The position numbers and the translations under genes were made by a program. From Kalaharituber pfeilii (Eukaryota > Ascomycota > Pezizomycetes > Pezizales > Pezizaceae), in NCBI GenBank assembly GCA_015179045.1, contig WHUZ01000029.1, forward strand, positions 186,001-250,000: a stretch of DNA of 64,000 bases. Direction: 5' to 3'. Under the pieces are notes generated by a model, which was not told where the DNA came from, searched no databases, and saw only the letters and a program-made list of their open reading frames with translations. This document shows positions 37,737 through 49,585 of the stretch, in pieces (the first letter of the stretch is position 1; each line of letters begins with the position of its first letter).

Positions 37737-37768
37737 GGAAATTCACGTAACCCCGTACACAGGCAGGG
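37685..37768 (-). mobile_element. Short retroposon, copy C, with C23-A33 tail
   Basis: On the minus strand a shortened body CCCTGCCTGTGTACGGGGTT continues to ACGTGAATTT, then 23 C and 33 A (plus strand: T 37683-37715, G 37716-37738). Imperfect flanking direct repeats TTATCGTTTATGCTT (37670-37684) and TTATCTCTATGCTT (37769-37782) support insertion. The C block between body and A-tail is unlike the other copies. Confidence 0.65.
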
Positions 37769-37782
37769 TTATCTCTATGCTT

Positions 37783-40303
37783 AATTAGGCAGCTGGATAA
37801 ACTTGTAACGGAATTTCATCACTGGCCTCTGCATAAATCGACCCGAAGGGCGAACTCCATAAACATATGACGCGTACGCTCCTGGAGTGAAGCACGGCGA
37901 TTTCCTTGTATTAAGCCAACCAAGAATTCCATGTGAAAGAAGCTGGGTTATCTGAATGGTAAGCTTTGAGGGGCTCCTATGCACCATTCGGAACGAATGA
38001 AGGGGCTTACCGGGGCTTGATCAAGGCACTTCTATCTTGCAAGAATACAGGGAGCGGATCGATCATTCACGGCAGGTCCGTGATGCTACAAACATTCCGT
38101 TCTAAACCGCGACGTCCCACATCACTTACATGCGTTAGCTTCATGAAGGTCTCTGGAAAAAATAAAAGCAAATATTTTACATACAACGTTGATCACACGC
38201 AGATTGCGAACTGTGTATTCAGATGCGGAATTCGGAGCTCGGAAGTTGTAACGGGTGCCCCCGCGTCCGGATCCACTTTTACGGCAGCCGCCGGACCCGA
38301 AAGCAAACTGAGCCTCGGCATTGTCAGCACGTTCGTCAATAGCTAAGAAATAGGTGTAAGATGCTCCGATTATGCCTAGTCATGTGCACGTTAATCGAAA
38401 CCGCCCGCTGAGCATGAAACACTCTGTCTCGGCGACACCGCAACATGCATAAACGCCCATTGAGGAGGCCAATATGGACCTTCCTGTTACAGTGAAAACT
38501 GCTGTATGTCGTATGCAAGATGGTGGCAAAAGGTGGGGCAAGAAGGAGATTGGGTTACTACAAAAGGAAGAGACTCCGGGAAGGTACCTGTACAGGAAAG
38601 TTGCGCAGAAGCAGAGGGGAGGGGGAGCATGGAAGGCCGTAGGACTATAGGAAGCAGGCATAGGAACATCAGTGAGAATAGAATTCGAGGTTCATGCTGT
38701 GCACCTTCATGCTAGGAAGAACTCGCGCGTATCTTTTCGTTCCTACCCTAATAATTTGGTAGAAATGGTAGAAATTACAGGTCGAACACTATGCCGGCTG
38801 ATTTGGGACGTCTAGCCGAATCCGCTTTAGCCAGGAACCAGACTAGCTTTAGCCTAAGGAATTCAATAACCAAAAGTCTGCAACGTGCTTTCGTAACCAT
38901 GCGCAAGTTTGTCCCTGCCGATCCCGGCGTCGGTTAGTGGCAAACAAAAGTAATAATGAAGAGAGTTTTCTACATAGCAAAATAGGCTAAGCACGGCACG
39001 AAGCCGGACCCGTGGAGATGTGGCCTCAAGGTACTTGATGGGTGACGTGACCGAGCTGAGTGAATTCACGTGATCTTGAGCTTTTTTCATAGCACTTTAG
39101 TAAACCGCACATCATGTCCCGGTTCGCTGGTATCGTGCACGTGTAACAAGAATTTAAAATGCAAATAATCGCAAACTTAGTATCTGGAAAAAGACGGAAT
39201 CTGCTTGCCGAAAAAAAAAAAAAAAAAAAGAGCCTAAGGGTTGAGACTTCCGGTTCTGAAATTGACGTTTAATCTCTAACTTTAATATCTACCGTTTCTC
39301 ACTTTCATTCATGACGCCGAAAAGTGGCAGCCGACAGCGAGCACGTGTTCAAGGAAAAAATTGTCGTGCGAAGGGGATGCGGTGTGCTGCATAGCTCAAG
39401 TAGGAACATTCTCGCTGTATGTACCTATTTACATAGGTATATATAGCCGCGTTACTCGGAACCTATAAGCAGTTGGAGGTAGAAAACAAGGCTGTTGTAA
39501 TTCTTTTATGGATGCCCTGTGGATACGGGATTCACTAGTCGCTTCAGGGTAAGAATCGCCTACATTAGAGCTAGGTACCAAGAAGTGCACCTAAAAAATT
39601 ACCGTGGCTACTTTTGGATTTATATGTATTACGCAACCTAATAATGCAAAAGCACGTTCTCTTCCTCGTGGCATTATACATATTTTTATATCATGTGCCA
39701 TGGTCGGTCTTATCTGTGGAGAAAACCCTAGGTCGTAGTTCTGTCACCAATCTGGTGACCTCTAAGTCTTTTCCTCAATTAGCATAGGACATAGGTCCCT
39801 TAGGGTCCTGGTCCCCACGTGGCCTATGACGCCATATGCAACGGATTGTCGCCTAGGTACGTATCATAGTAGGGAGATATGATAGGAGACACAAAAATGC
39901 ACTAAGCCTATTTTGGTCAATCCCCTAAGGAAAACTTTGCCTTCCTACCTAAATATATATAATGCACATTGTTCTCTAACCCATCCATAGTAACTTATAA
40001 GATTGTGTATCCAAGTCCATCCACCTCGCATTCTGTACGGCATGAGACTACCTTCTCCAGCACATCTTAGTCAGAACTGTGAAGCATGTCGTGCAAGATC
40101 TACTTCACCACATTGGTTTTGCGCTATCAATAATTGCGCACAAACTGAAATGATTGTTAGACGAGCGAGTCCCTAGTGGGGACGAGTTTTATTCTATTCC
40201 TGACTTGCAGGCATATTTTTCTCAACATTACATTCAAACTGAATGAACGATATCGGTTAATGGAATATATGCGTCGCTTTTTTTAGAAGTTATTGAAGAT
40301 GTA
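37783..40303. other. Possible decayed coding DNA, then gene-free
   Basis: On the minus strand at about 37783-38340, short open blocks look protein-like (for example GAYASYVYGVRPSGRFM near 37830-37880), but several frames are open at once and I could not join them with convincing splice sites or place them in a family. A run of 19 A lies at 39211-39229. The rest shows nothing recognisable. Confidence 0.3.
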
Positions 40304-40426
40304 CTCGCTGGTTCGCAAAGTATTGGAACGCTGCATAAAAAATATGCACTATTTCAAAAGGAGAATAGTGCATACGCTTTATGCATACGCTTTATGCAGC
40401 GTTCCAATACTTTCAGAATCAGCGAG
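40304..40426. mobile_element. Foldback MITE of about 123 bp
   Basis: The left arm CTCGCTG...AAAGTATTGGAACGCTGCAT is mirrored by ATGCAGCGTTCCAATACTTT...CAGCGAG on the right. TA flanks both ends. Between the arms, TATGCACTATT pairs with AATAGTGCATA, and CATACGCTTTATG is duplicated in direct orientation. Confidence 0.75.
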
Positions 40427-41506
40427 TAGTGGACGGCTTGCTAAACAGGGTATTTTACAATTTGACAAAAATGCGAAGTCCTTCCAGTTATGATACTTGA
40501 GCTAGCTCGAGGATCCTGTGAAAAGTCTGACTGCTAGTTCTGTTTCACCTTATGTTGCTACTGCTTGTAGTAATTAGTGCGTAGTATAGTTAGTATGGCC
40601 CCCAAATTTTTCCGACTTAGCACAAGACTTTTTACCCTGCGATAATTCCTGTGTCACAAATACAAAGGGAAATCTCTAGTGCTAATTCACTGACGCATAG
40701 GATGGTCCATTTCAGTGCTGCATATGATTTTAACAGTGGGCATTTTCTAGGGTACTTAGAATAGAAGTATTGTAACGTTGATGGTTCGTACACATGTATG
40801 GCGTTGTTACCATCTTGTGATCATTGTTTTCAAAGCATTACCCTGAATGTACTGTATTCTGACTGCAGCCCAATATTGATCAACTACCATCAATAGTTCG
40901 ATTACAAAAGCTAGAAGCGCCCGGCTCAGGGGTTCGCACATTTATATATAAATATTATATATATATGTACTGACTGTTGGCCAAGTAAGTAATACCTACT
41001 ACCAATCGAACATCTCCTAGGACAACGTCATCATCAACGTGCGGACTGTCCGTCCGAATTCTGACTTTCAAATTACCGTAAATTGATAATTAATATCATT
41101 TTGTTTTGACAACGCACAAGCAAATAGCAGCTGAACGGAATAGATCTTTCTTTTGCTTTCCATCCACATATCACACCATTTTCCCCTATCGAAGTAACCA
41201 ACACAAAAAAGAGCAAGAGTGAGGGAGAGAAAGGGAGAAAGAGGGTGGGAGGGAGACAGAGAGTGGGGGAAAGAGACGAGAAAGAGAAAGAGATGCCCCT
41301 TCATATTCCTATTTCAATGAACCATAATACCCCGCAATGCAACATAATGCGTAAACATATATTACACACAACCACCGAAAAGAAAATAGAGGTTCTTTTC
41401 CCAACGCACATACCACCATCCTACCATACCCTACTCCCCTTTTCCTTACACCAGAAATACTACGATCAAACCAAAAAGGCCAAGAAAAAAAAAAAAAAAA
41501 AAAAAA
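40427..41506. other. Intergenic region downstream of FOX2, ending in A22
   Basis: There is no gene here. Purine-rich GAGAGG stretches lie at about 41215-41290. A run of 22 A at 41485-41506 abuts the FOX2 stop codon, so the FOX2 mRNA would carry 22 U directly after its stop. Confidence 0.6.
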
Positions 41507-44493
41507 TTACAATTTCTGCTCACCTGGCAGCAACTCCACCCCGGCGGCCGCAATGGCTAATTTACCTGTCTCCTTGACCTTCACCTGGAAAATAACCTTA
41601 TTCGCCTCCTTCCACATCTCCGTAACCAGCGTCTGCCCTGGCAACACCGCACTCACGAAGCGTACCTTGATGCTCTTCCACTTGCCATACTTAGTATAAA
41701 CATGTTTTCCCGAAATGCCCATCGTGCACAAACCATGCAAGATCGGAATTTTGAATCCTCCAATCTTGGAGAACTCGGGGTCGATGTGCAATGGATTACG
41801 GTCCCCCGAAAGACGGTAAAGTGCAGCCTGCTCAGGAGTTGTTCGCTCTTCGACGACGGCGTCGGGCGCACGGCTTAATGGAGCATAGGCATGAGTTGCA
41901 GGACCACGGTCACTGCCACGGGTAGGCCCACCGAAACCGCCAGAGCCGCGGATGAAGGTGGTGCTTTCGTTGTAGAAGAGGTCCTCTCCGGTGTTTGCGT
42001 CCTTTGTTACAACTCCAGTGACGACGACAGCAGCAGCGCCCTTGTCGACAACCTCAACGAGCTTAGGGAAGTTGATAGTCTGACATTGGGTTGGAATGGG
42101 GAACTTGCGAATCTCGAGGTATTGCTCGCCATGGAGGAGCATCATGGGGCTGAAATTTGGAAGGATGTCAGAGAAGCTGAATGGAAGCTCTGAATTGAAG
42201 TATGGGATGACACCGAAGGTGGGAAGAGCCTCGAAGTCAGCAGAGTTCTCGTACACCCATCGGAGATCAGTACGCTTGGCACCCAGGCCCAAAGCATAAA
42301 GTATGACGTCCCTTTCATCGTAGCTCATCTTGGTCCCGAAGTGGTAGTCTGCTTTGCCTTCTCGATGGCCTGCAAAATCTTCGGGTTTGGTTTGGCAGGT
42401 TTCTTAGACTTGCCACCAGCTTTCTGAAGGTTAGCCATGGCCTTGGAAAGGCCATCCTGTGGGGATTCTGGGTGATCCGCGCGGTCGTCGAAGGTGGTAA
42501 TCTGCTGCCATTGAGCCTTTACGTCTTCCGGGGTTGCAATTTTCTCGAGAGAGAATGAGTGCCCTCCTGTTCGCTGCCATCTTGTTTTTGCGAACCACCC
42601 GCTACCAACTTCATAGAGACCACCAGTAGGTGATGGGCACTTGTCACTTGCCAAAAGGGCAACAAGAGGAGCAACGTACTCTGGCTTGAAAGCTTGGACC
42701 ATCTCAGGTGGCATAATGGTTGCAGTCATGGCAGTGCCGGCGTTCGGTGCAATAGTGTTCACGAAGATGTTGTATTTCTGTCCCTCACGAGCCAGAGCAC
42801 GCGAGAAACCGAGGATACCGAGCTTAGCCGCAGCATAATTTGCCTGACCGAAATTGCCGTAGATACCGGATGTGCTGGTAGTGTTGATGATGCGCCCATA
42901 CTTCTGTTGCAACATAATCGGCCATGCTGCCTTGGTTACTTTGTATGTACCCCTGAGATGGACAGCAATGACTTGATCCCATTGCTGATCTGTCATTCCC
43001 TGGAAGGATTTGTCCCGGAGAATACCAGCGTTGTTGACAATAACGTGGACAGTTCCAAAAGCATCTACACAAGACTTGATCACAGCATCACCGTCCTCAA
43101 CGCTGTGCTTGTCTGGTGCTGCTTGCCTTCCAAGTGCCTTAATTTCTGCAACTGTGTTGTCTGGATTGGCAACGTCATTGACCACAACCTTAGCACCGAG
43201 TTTAGCAAAGAGAAGAGCATAAGCACGACCAAGACTATTGATAGTGACGTTAGACAGGGTCAATTTATAAATTAATGATTATTGTAAACATACCCTGCAC
43301 CAGCGCCGGTTACGAGGACAACTTTATCCTTGAAGTTAATCTCGTCTCCTTGTTCATTTGGTCCCAATCCTTGTGCGTTCTCCAATAATTCTAGAAAGTT
43401 TGCTGGTCCGGTAGGGTATGACGGCTGGCTGAAGTCTTCTACATCGTTCCATTTCTTCAAGATTGCACTTGGAGTTAAAGTGTCGTCTGTCTTTAACAGA
43501 GCGCCCTTTGAACGTTCCCACCGTAGCTTAGCCATATGACCTGCTCCTACCTCAAAAATGGAGCCGGTCTCCTTGGTATTTGAATCGTGGGCAAGGACTG
43601 CAACAAGTGGAACAACCCAATCAGGCTTGAGATGGGCCAAGACCTCTGGGGGCATGACCGTCTCAGTCATGCGAGAGGCAGCAATGGGGGAAATAGCATT
43701 TGCGATGATATTGTACTTGTACCCCTCCTTAGCCAGCGTCTCGGTGAAGCCCACCAGGGCCAATTTTGCAGCTGCATTGATTCAAATGTCAGCACATGGT
43801 CTGCAGACGCCAGGATTGGGGAGGGGGCCCTACCAGAGTAATTGGTCTGCCCAAAGGAGCCAAATAGTCCCGCAGCAGATGCAGTATTGATTATCCTGCC
43901 ATACTTTTGGTTCCGAAAATGTGGCCAAGCAGCTTTTGCACACTGTGCTTATTGGTGTGAGCCAGTCGGACATAAACAGGAAATAAGAGCAAGGAAATAA
44001 GACAACCGGAGGTAGCGGAGTTTACCCACCTTATATGAACCCTTGATGTGTACCTCGTTGATCAAGTCCCAGTCCTGATCCTTCATATTCTTGAATGAGA
44101 CATCCCTCAAGATGCCAGCATTGTTAATCAATATATGAACAGTGCCGAAGGCCTTGACGGCAGTCTCAATGATCTTGTCTCCGTCCGCCACAGAGTTATA
44201 GTTGGCAACAGCCTTTCCACCAGCTTTGGTAATTTCTTCTACTACCACATCTGCAGCCTTTTTTCTTGGTTATTGCGCACGGTTAGCAGATGCCTTAAGG
44301 GGGGCTGCAGGCTATGGTATCGTACATTTTGCGAAGCTCCTTCGCCCTTGAAGGAGCCTCCGAGGTCATTCACCACAACGCTTGCACCTCGTGAAGCAAA
44401 GAATTTTGCGTAGGTTTTCCCAAGGCCGCCGCCAGCACCAGTAACCACTACAACCTTGCCATCAAAGCGGAGTGTATCTGGTGATGATGCCAT
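41507..44493 (-). CDS. FOX2: Peroxisomal multifunctional beta-oxidation enzyme (Fox2/MFE-2), frame break before hydratase
   Basis: Exons on the minus strand are 44326-44493, 44030-44257, 43834-43942, 43294-43771 and 43234 downwards. Two short-chain dehydrogenase domains are visible: VTGAGGGLG with active-site YSAAK (about residues 167-171), then [17 protein letters not shown] with YAAAK. They oxidise D-3-hydroxyacyl-CoA. The C-terminal MaoC-like hydratase-2 domain has [11 protein letters not shown], which hydrates trans-2-enoyl-CoA. The protein ends in QKL, a plausible PTS1 variant. The first frame stops at 42325 (TGA), while the hydratase frame opens at 42328. Either one base is missing near 42345-42365, or a weak 68-nt GT-AG interval (42349-42416) is an intron giving 880 aa, or the domains are translated separately. 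Without a break the length (about 905 aa) would be usual for the family. Confidence 0.92.
42325..42366 (-). other. Frame break in FOX2 with ATGA stop-start overlap
   Basis: The dehydrogenase frame continues through [15 protein letters not shown] and ends TGA at 42325-42327. The hydratase frame can be read back from [15 protein letters not shown] to [13 protein letters not shown] in a frame shifted by one base. The TGA overlaps the ATG at 42326-42328. Confidence 0.85.
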
Positions 44494-45800
44494 TATTGTG
44501 GGGTATTTTATTATTATTCAGGAGAAGATTGGGGTAGTGGGGTATTGACGAGCTCTGTGTTGACACAAGAGTGGGGGAAAGGAGGGAGATGAATGGTGCT
44601 CTCTGGATTGGTGGAAGTGAGGGTGATGACGATGGGGTGGGGGTGGGAGGTGGTGTTGCAATAAGTAACCTTGGGTATTGGATGCGTGACACGTGAAGAC
44701 GGATGGCAGGGTGGGGAAGCTCACAAGCTCGGGTATGGGGGGAGTGTGCATGCTCTGATTACACCTTGAAGCTATGCTGATTTGTCGCCCGACGGGAGCT
44801 GGCAAATACGAGGAGGGCAAGGTGACTGCTGAGCAAACACTCTGACTATTTACGTGAATTGCCCTTGGGGAAATTGCAGTTTGAAGATAAATCAAGGGCT
44901 GCGCGAGAGCCAGCGGCAAGGCGATAACGCATATGTAATGGTTCTTTGTAGCGTCAATCGCAGGCGCCCAACGATTCGAAGAAACAAACTTGTAGCTGTA
45001 TAGAGTACCTGTAGCAACCAGCCATAAGCCAAACGAATGCAAGCATTGTCGCTTCAAATTTCTATCGCTGCTGCAATCGCCCACTCACGGGCTCGAGACC
45101 ACTCTAGATTGACAGCACTGTCGCGGTGCAGCGCACATGCCTGCTGTGTAATGCGCCGAGCGACGCTCTTGGTCATCCAGCCACTGGGGTAACCTGCAAG
45201 CTCCGAGCCTCGGTACATATTCTCCGCACGGCTGAGCATCTTGGCAGTCGCTCCTTTGATGTTGCTTATGTAGAGATTTACGCTGCATCAATTCCGCTAA
45301 GCCAAGATTTAGTCAGCTGGAACCGCCCCAGACTACCGATAGCAGTTCTTGAACCAGACTACCACTTACAGTAGTGGCTGACTAAGCTACTCCATACTAC
45401 GCCGTTGCTGGTGGGCGCATGTAAGAGGTGCAGACCTCTGCAGGCATGCCAAGGAGGCCTACCTTATTCACCAGCATCTACAGTACGGAGTGCGTGTCCA
45501 TTACAACTGGCAGTCTCGCTCAAGTCCAACCAGCCTATCTCGGGTCTGCAAGGGGACTAGCATGAAACGCTCCAATCTACTTGTATATCTACTGAGATAA
45601 TAGCCAAGAAAAAAGCACTGCACCGTATCACCAAAAAAAATATTATTGGCTCGCTATGTCTTTGTCAGCCTTCTTATCCTTTTCACACTCGGCGGGAGCC
45701 CTAACTATACGCCAGACCCCCGAACGAAGCATGTTAATAATATAGTAGCATGGTAATGGTACCGAATGCATACTGCAAAATCACTGTCATTAATTTCTTG
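44494..45800. promoter_or_regulatory. FOX2 upstream region with fatty-acid-response-like palindrome
   Basis: The leader on the minus strand is C/T-rich (44560-44660). CCGAGCCTCGG at 45203-45213 is an 11-bp palindrome containing CCTCGG, the core bound by the FarA/FarB regulators of beta-oxidation genes in Aspergillus. It lies about 715 bp upstream of the start. The motif is seen; its use here is inferred. The long minus frame at 44518-45084 overlaps this leader and is not taken as a gene. Confidence 0.45.
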
Positions 45801-45814
45801 CTCAATTTATAGCG

Positions 45815-46127
45815 GGCGTGGTAGCAGCATAGAAGTATCATAATATGGTAGTATGATGAATATGTATTCACTTACATGTCATGAAGTACAGCAAGTGTGG
45901 TAGCAGCATGATACGTATGCATTTTTTTGCATGTTGTATAGTGGTATTGGCAGCATGCATTCACCTTACATGTCATGAATGTCCGCTTGCTTATAGCATG
46001 GTGGTGGTATAGCAGCATGGTAGTATGCAGTGGTGAGAAGGTTAGAGGTAAGAGGGGGGGTTGAGGAGAGAGGGGGTGGGGGGGAGGAGGGGGAGGAGGG
46101 GGTGGGGGTGGGGGTGGGGGTGGGGAG
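45815..46127. repeat. Degenerate repeats and G-rich tract
   Basis: GTGGTAGCAGCAT-type units and two copies of TTACATGTCATGAA recur at about 45815-46025. A strongly G-rich stretch at 46050-46127 ends in GGGGGT repeats and could form a G-quadruplex on the plus strand. Confidence 0.65.
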
Positions 46128-46729
46128 ACAGTGGGAGTTCGGTACTTGGAGTAGACCAATTTCTAAATTGCTTATGTACAACTTATATAATCAAGATTTT
46201 GCTGAAATATTATTCAGTCCGAAATCAAGTTACCAGGAATTAAATCTGACCATAGCTAAGAATATAGAAGATTTTGACAGTTAAAGATATTTTGTCCCCA
46301 TAATAATGCTGCTAGAATAGACCTTATGAGTAACCTATAAGTTTAGGACAGGTTCAGTGTAAGGAATAAGGTCTCAAGGTAAAAGTTTCCAAATAAAGTA
46401 TATTACTTGTGGGAGGTATCCATAGTTATGTATATATTCGTGTACCTTTATGCTTGTCTGCAACAATCAGTTAATATGTACGTAAGATAATATATGAGTG
46501 CTGAAATCTTTTCTAGTGAACATATGCTGTACGAAAGCTATGATGAGCCGGCCATACTTGTAAGAACAATACATGTCATACATGAATTGATATGGTGCAG
46601 AGGTGCTTATATTCATACTAGGCTAATATTGGTAATGTCAAGTGCATACCAGTTTACTTGTATATCTGAGAAGTGAGATTTGTGAGACAAAACTGTAGTT
46701 TCTGTAACAAAAGTGAAGCTGAACTTTAG

Positions 46730-46920
46730 TGGTTCTATATGGCTGCGAGCTGGTATGCCGCTCCATAGCCGTCGAACTGCGGCCTCTTAACTGCCGCTGT
46801 CAACACCACCGCTGTCAAACCACCGCTGTCGAATTGCAGCCGTCGAATTGCAGTTATCGAACTGCTGCTGCTGCTGAACTACAGTCTCTGAACAAGAGCT
46901 GCCATAGTCTGCTGCCGTCA
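46730..46920. repeat. Degenerate minisatellite of about 13-15 bp
   Basis: Imperfect units such as GTCGAATTGCAGCC and CACCGCTGTCAA repeat through the interval, with a short CTG run. Confidence 0.65.
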
Positions 46921-47379
46921 TCGTATCTCTTGGAAAGGCCATAGCCAGGTAGTTGTACAGAATTACCTACTCTCCAAATGCAACATATTCGTGCAACAGG
47001 AAGTATGCTAATACAAACTGACCTAAGTTTAGTGTAGCAGTTAGCCTTTGAGCTGGCTTAGCAACATACTATGTATAGCATTGATGGCTTGCATTCAATC
47101 CCTTCGAGTATGAACAATGGAAGAGGGTTGTCCATCACCTTAGGGTCATCTATAGTGCTCCAGTTTCACAAGCATATATAGCAAGCTTTAGGTTTGAAAA
47201 TTTAGGCTTCTAGCTAGAGGTCCCTATTGCAAAATTAGTAAGGTGCTACCATTCTAGAGATCCCAACTCGTAAAAGTAAAAACGAAGTTTACTAACCTGC
47301 AAAATACTATACAATAAACATGCAATAGAAGTGCAAATCATAAAGTGTGGGGCAAGTAATAGCAAAAGTAGGCAGGTGG

Positions 47380-47640
47380 TACAGGGAGCGAGTGGTGCTG
47401 TAGAGAGCGAGTAGTACTGTAGGGAGTGAGTAGGGCTGTAGGGAGTGAGCAGTTCTATCGGGAGTGAGTGGTGCTGTAGGAAGCAAGCAGTGCTATGGCG
47501 GAGCAAGTGATATGCTGGGGAATGAGCTGTGTTATAAGGAGCAAGATGTGCTCTGGGAGCTGTGCTGTGGGAGACTATGCTGTGAGGAGCGAGTGGAGAG
47601 AGTGGTCCTGTAGGGAGCTATAGGTAGCGAGATGAGAACC
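47380..47640. repeat. Degenerate minisatellite, unit about 21 bp
   Basis: About ten imperfect units of the type GGGAGTGAGTGGTGCTGTA lie head to tail, decaying towards the right. Confidence 0.8.
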
Positions 47641-49090
47641 CTATATGGTACTATTTGAGTAATTGGGGTTTGCCAAGAAGTGCTATCTGGAGAATTTCCC
47701 TGCTCCCAAACTCTTCAACTCGCTCAACTTTATACCGCCATTGCATCAGGACGCGAAGCAGTAGGCCAATATATCACGCTGAAAGATTTGAAACTTCAGT
47801 GCCATGACAAGGTCAAACCTTTGAGACTTCGGACGCCCTTGCAAGCACGCAAACCACTAGATAGTACAACAACCATGAAACTTTCAAAAGCGATGTTTTC
47901 TGGTCCTGTGTATGCCAAGCAATATGGCGGCGTGAACTTGATCTCCACGGGCTGGCTGAAGGGTCCAGCTGACCAGAGCATGCAAGGGTCATGTCACGTG
48001 CTGCTGCTGCAAGTAGTACTGTACTTAATTGCGGGGCGTCTGGAGAATTAGACGAGATGATTAATAGCATACCGAAAAATTACAGAACAGAAAATAGGGA
48101 CTTTTCGGTGGACTGCTGTAGAGTTGTCTCACAAGTCTTGCAGAAAGACCTTGCCCTCGTAGTAGGGTAGAGTTAGCCCGGTCAATAGATAGTCAAGTAG
48201 CTTTGATACCCGTTTTGTCAGGATTTAAAATTTATCCCTATTAAACAGTTAATTGTTAGTATTCAAAGATCAAATTGCAAAAGAGCGTCAACTACAGCGA
48301 GTATAAGGGCAAGGATTGATATTAGAACAGAAATTAGTATATTACGAAGTGAGATATACACAGAGAAAAGGACAATTACAAGCGGACAGAAGCATGAACT
48401 GGCATCTTGTGTCGTATCGGCGCCGAGAAGTGCTGCTTTCTCCCTGTACGAGTACAGGCCATTTTCTATTGATTTCAATGTATAATAAATTCTCACAAAT
48501 TGATATCAGGCATCTTTCTCGCCAAAACCGTACATGCCAGCTTGTCGTCAAGTCTCGCGGTTGTCGAGGTACAAGCTGTTAATGGAGCAAAAACTCATGG
48601 AGATTTTACTCTATGCCGGAACTCTAAGTAGTGCACCAGCCACAATCGATTATGACACTCAGTACCCTTTGACACTAATAGTTTGTGGTGTAAAAGAGAG
48701 GCAGTTATCTATGATGCACGGAGACCATTTCTTGACAGCAATAGAAAACAATTATCCAAGCAACTCGGATATGCAAATTGTACGGTAGTCTGGCGGATAC
48801 GGCCCTTCATATCTCATTGACTCTGCTGGCACAATGCCCCCAATAGCTCCTCCATCTCTAACATTTCATGACCTCTTCCCCTCGAAGGACGCGCAGATGG
48901 CGGATACTCGTTGATTCGAGTTCCAGTGGTCGAGGCTCGCATATTTTATCGCTGAAGCAAAAAAGGAATAAGCATTCATTTGGGAGTTGGATGTTATATC
49001 GAAGTTTAAAAAGGAGTTTTCGGTTTAGAATGTAGCCCTTCACTTGCAAATCGCGTTACATATTTATCCATTCGCTTGCTTCTGCTTGCT

Positions 49091-49281
<191 letters not shown>

Positions 49282-49585
49282 ACATTCGCTTGGAATTCCT
49301 GCCTTTTATTCCTTGTATTGTATTAGTCATCTTAGCAGGAAATTCTGTAAACGTGAAATGTTTTGCACGTAAGTACTCCCCGTTCATATCCCCCGTTAAT
49401 ATCCCCGTACCAATTACCGCAACAAATGCACCCGCCATTAGCCATGCACATGCAACCTACAGCTGCACAGGCAGCGATTGCAGCCTGTAGTACTCTCTTT
49501 CAAGTACTTTCTACAAGTTGCAGTGGCTAATACTACAAGAAATTTGTGGAGAAAATGACACGACCAGCGAGCTAGGAAGCCAGCA

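Noticed and set aside
44518..45084. 188-aa minus frame upstream of FOX2
   Set aside because: It lies in the C/T-rich FOX2 leader; composition explains the open frame and no domain is visible.
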